A stretch of DNA of 64,000 nt, taken from positions 1,009,001-1,073,000 of the forward strand of contig NZ_CP104002.1 of the NCBI RefSeq assembly GCF_029201565.1. Reading direction: 5' to 3'. The notes beneath the pieces were generated by a model, which searched no databases, was not told the DNA's origin, and saw nothing but the letters and a program-made list of their open reading frames with translations. The position numbers were made by a program, and so were the translations under genes. Positions 63,350 to 64,000 of this stretch are shown here, piece after piece. This stretch comes from Devosia sp. SD17-2 (lineage in GTDB: Bacteria; Pseudomonadota; Alphaproteobacteria; Rhizobiales; Devosiaceae). The number at the start of each line of letters is the position of its first letter. Position 1 is the stretch's first letter.

Positions 63350-64000
63350 ATGAAGAAGACCATGATCCGCGCCGGTGCCGCTCTTGGTGCCGTGCTCGTC
63401 GCGGCCCCGGCATTCGCCCAGGACATCACGTTCTGGAGCTGGCGCCAGGAAGACCGCGCTGCCTATGAGCAGTTCATCGATACGTTCGAAGCCGCCAACC
63501 CCGGCATCACGGTCAAGTTCGAGGCCTTTGAGGCGGCAAATTACAACACGATCCTGTCGACCGCGCTTGCTGGTGGCACGGGCCCGGACGTGATGATGGT
63601 GCGCGCCTATGGCGGCCTTGAGAACGTTGCTGCTGCCGGCTATCTCGAAGCGCTTTCGGCCGACAATGTGCCGGAACTGGCAGATTTCGCGGAGCCGGCT
63701 CTGGCTGCCGAGACCCTGCGTTCCGACGGCAAGGTCTACGCCGTCCCGTTCGCCAGCCAGACCCAGCTCGTGATCTATAACAAGGCCATTTTCGATGCCA
63801 ATGGCCTCGAAGAGCCCCAGAGCTGGGACGAGCTGGTCGCGCTGAGCCAGAAGCTCAAGGACGCCGGCGTTATCCCCTTTGCCAATGGCACTGCAACTGC
63901 CTGGCAGAATGAAACCGTGACCTTTGGCCTTGGCTCCTCGCTGATGGGCAAGGACTTCCATGAAGAGCTGATGGCTGGCACTGCCGACTTCACCGATGCG
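63350..64000 (+). CDS. Sugar-binding protein, family 1 extracellular solute-binding (3' end outside window)
   Basis: The first 217 residues of a periplasmic binding protein. A signal peptide is evident (MKKTMIRAGAALGAVLVAAPAFAQ, cleavage about residue 24). The mature part opens DITFWSWRQEDRAAYEQFIDTFEAANPGI, then LAGGTGPDVMMVRAYGGL, the hallmark family 1 segment preceding the hinge, DGKVYAVPFASQTQLVIYNKAIFDANGL and PQSWDELVALSQKLKDAG. AAGGGAAGGGA precedes the start. It lies 44 bases after the ATPase in the same transcript. An N-acetylated amino sugar is a guess from the regulator only. Confidence 0.95.
   Translation, partial: MKKTMIRAGAALGAVLVAAPAFAQDITFWSWRQEDRAAYEQFIDTFEAANPGITVKFEAFEAANYNTILSTALAGGTGPDVMMVRAYGGLENVAAAGYLEALSADNVPELADFAEPALAAETLRSDGKVYAVPFASQTQLVIYNKAIFDANGLEEPQSWDELVALSQKLKDAGVIPFANGTATAWQNETVTFGLGSSLMGKDFHEELMAGTADFTDA

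Overview
The window looks like chromosomal DNA of a high-GC alphaproteobacterium, most likely of the Hyphomicrobiales (Devosia-like). This is inferred from the murein-recycling gene set, the ExoF/ExoY-like and PrsDE-like exopolysaccharide genes and the codon use, not from an alignment. I see no rRNA, tRNA, transposase, phage gene or CRISPR array.

Three blocks are visible. Left block (1-5371, + strand): the end of a peptide ABC importer (two permeases and a fused double ATPase), a beta-lactamase-fold serine hydrolase and anhydro-MurNAc kinase (anmK). Right block (52728-64000): a minus-strand operon running murQ, a GNAT gene, nagZ, a peptide-binding protein, two permeases, two ATPases and a second GNAT gene. 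A divergent MurR/RpiR-type regulator faces it, followed by a sugar ABC importer (ATPase and binding protein) that leaves the window. Both blocks are concerned with uptake and breakdown of cell-wall fragments: AnmK phosphorylates anhydro-MurNAc, NagZ removes GlcNAc, and MurQ turns MurNAc-6-P into GlcNAc-6-P.

Between them lies a polysaccharide and type I secretion region of about 47 kb (5657-52731). It holds dTDP-rhamnose synthesis (rmlA, C, B, D), an L-2-hydroxyglutarate oxidase, two regulators (SARP-like and LuxR-like) and a Wzx flippase. A six-gene minus-strand operon for an acetamido or diacetamido sugar follows (WbpD/B/E-like genes, an acyltransferase, a sugar epimerase and a second aminotransferase). 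Next come a PrsD/PrsE-like type I secretion pair, a Wzc-like chain-length protein with a separate degenerate BY-kinase, an ExoF-like export protein, an ExoY-like priming transferase, ManNAcA synthesis and transfer (wecB, wecC, wecG), further glycosyltransferases, a GMC oxidoreductase and a Wzy/ligase-like membrane protein.

In the middle sits a 2844-residue secreted protein. It has a dimethylformamidase-like head, six DUF4082-like and ten cadherin-like domains, and three nearly identical 1386-bp tandem units. It is followed by a 98-residue protein and a second, HlyB/HlyD-type secretion pair. The simplest reading is a Wzx/Wzy-dependent polysaccharide containing rhamnose and ManNAcA, together with a giant surface or matrix protein.

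The most notable signals are: matching pairs of a 15-bp palindrome, each pair 32 bp apart, upstream of both murQ/murR and the sugar importer; the only four cysteines of the giant protein packed into a CX2CX4CX2C knot; and a BY-kinase whose P-loop has lost its lysine and hydroxyl residue.
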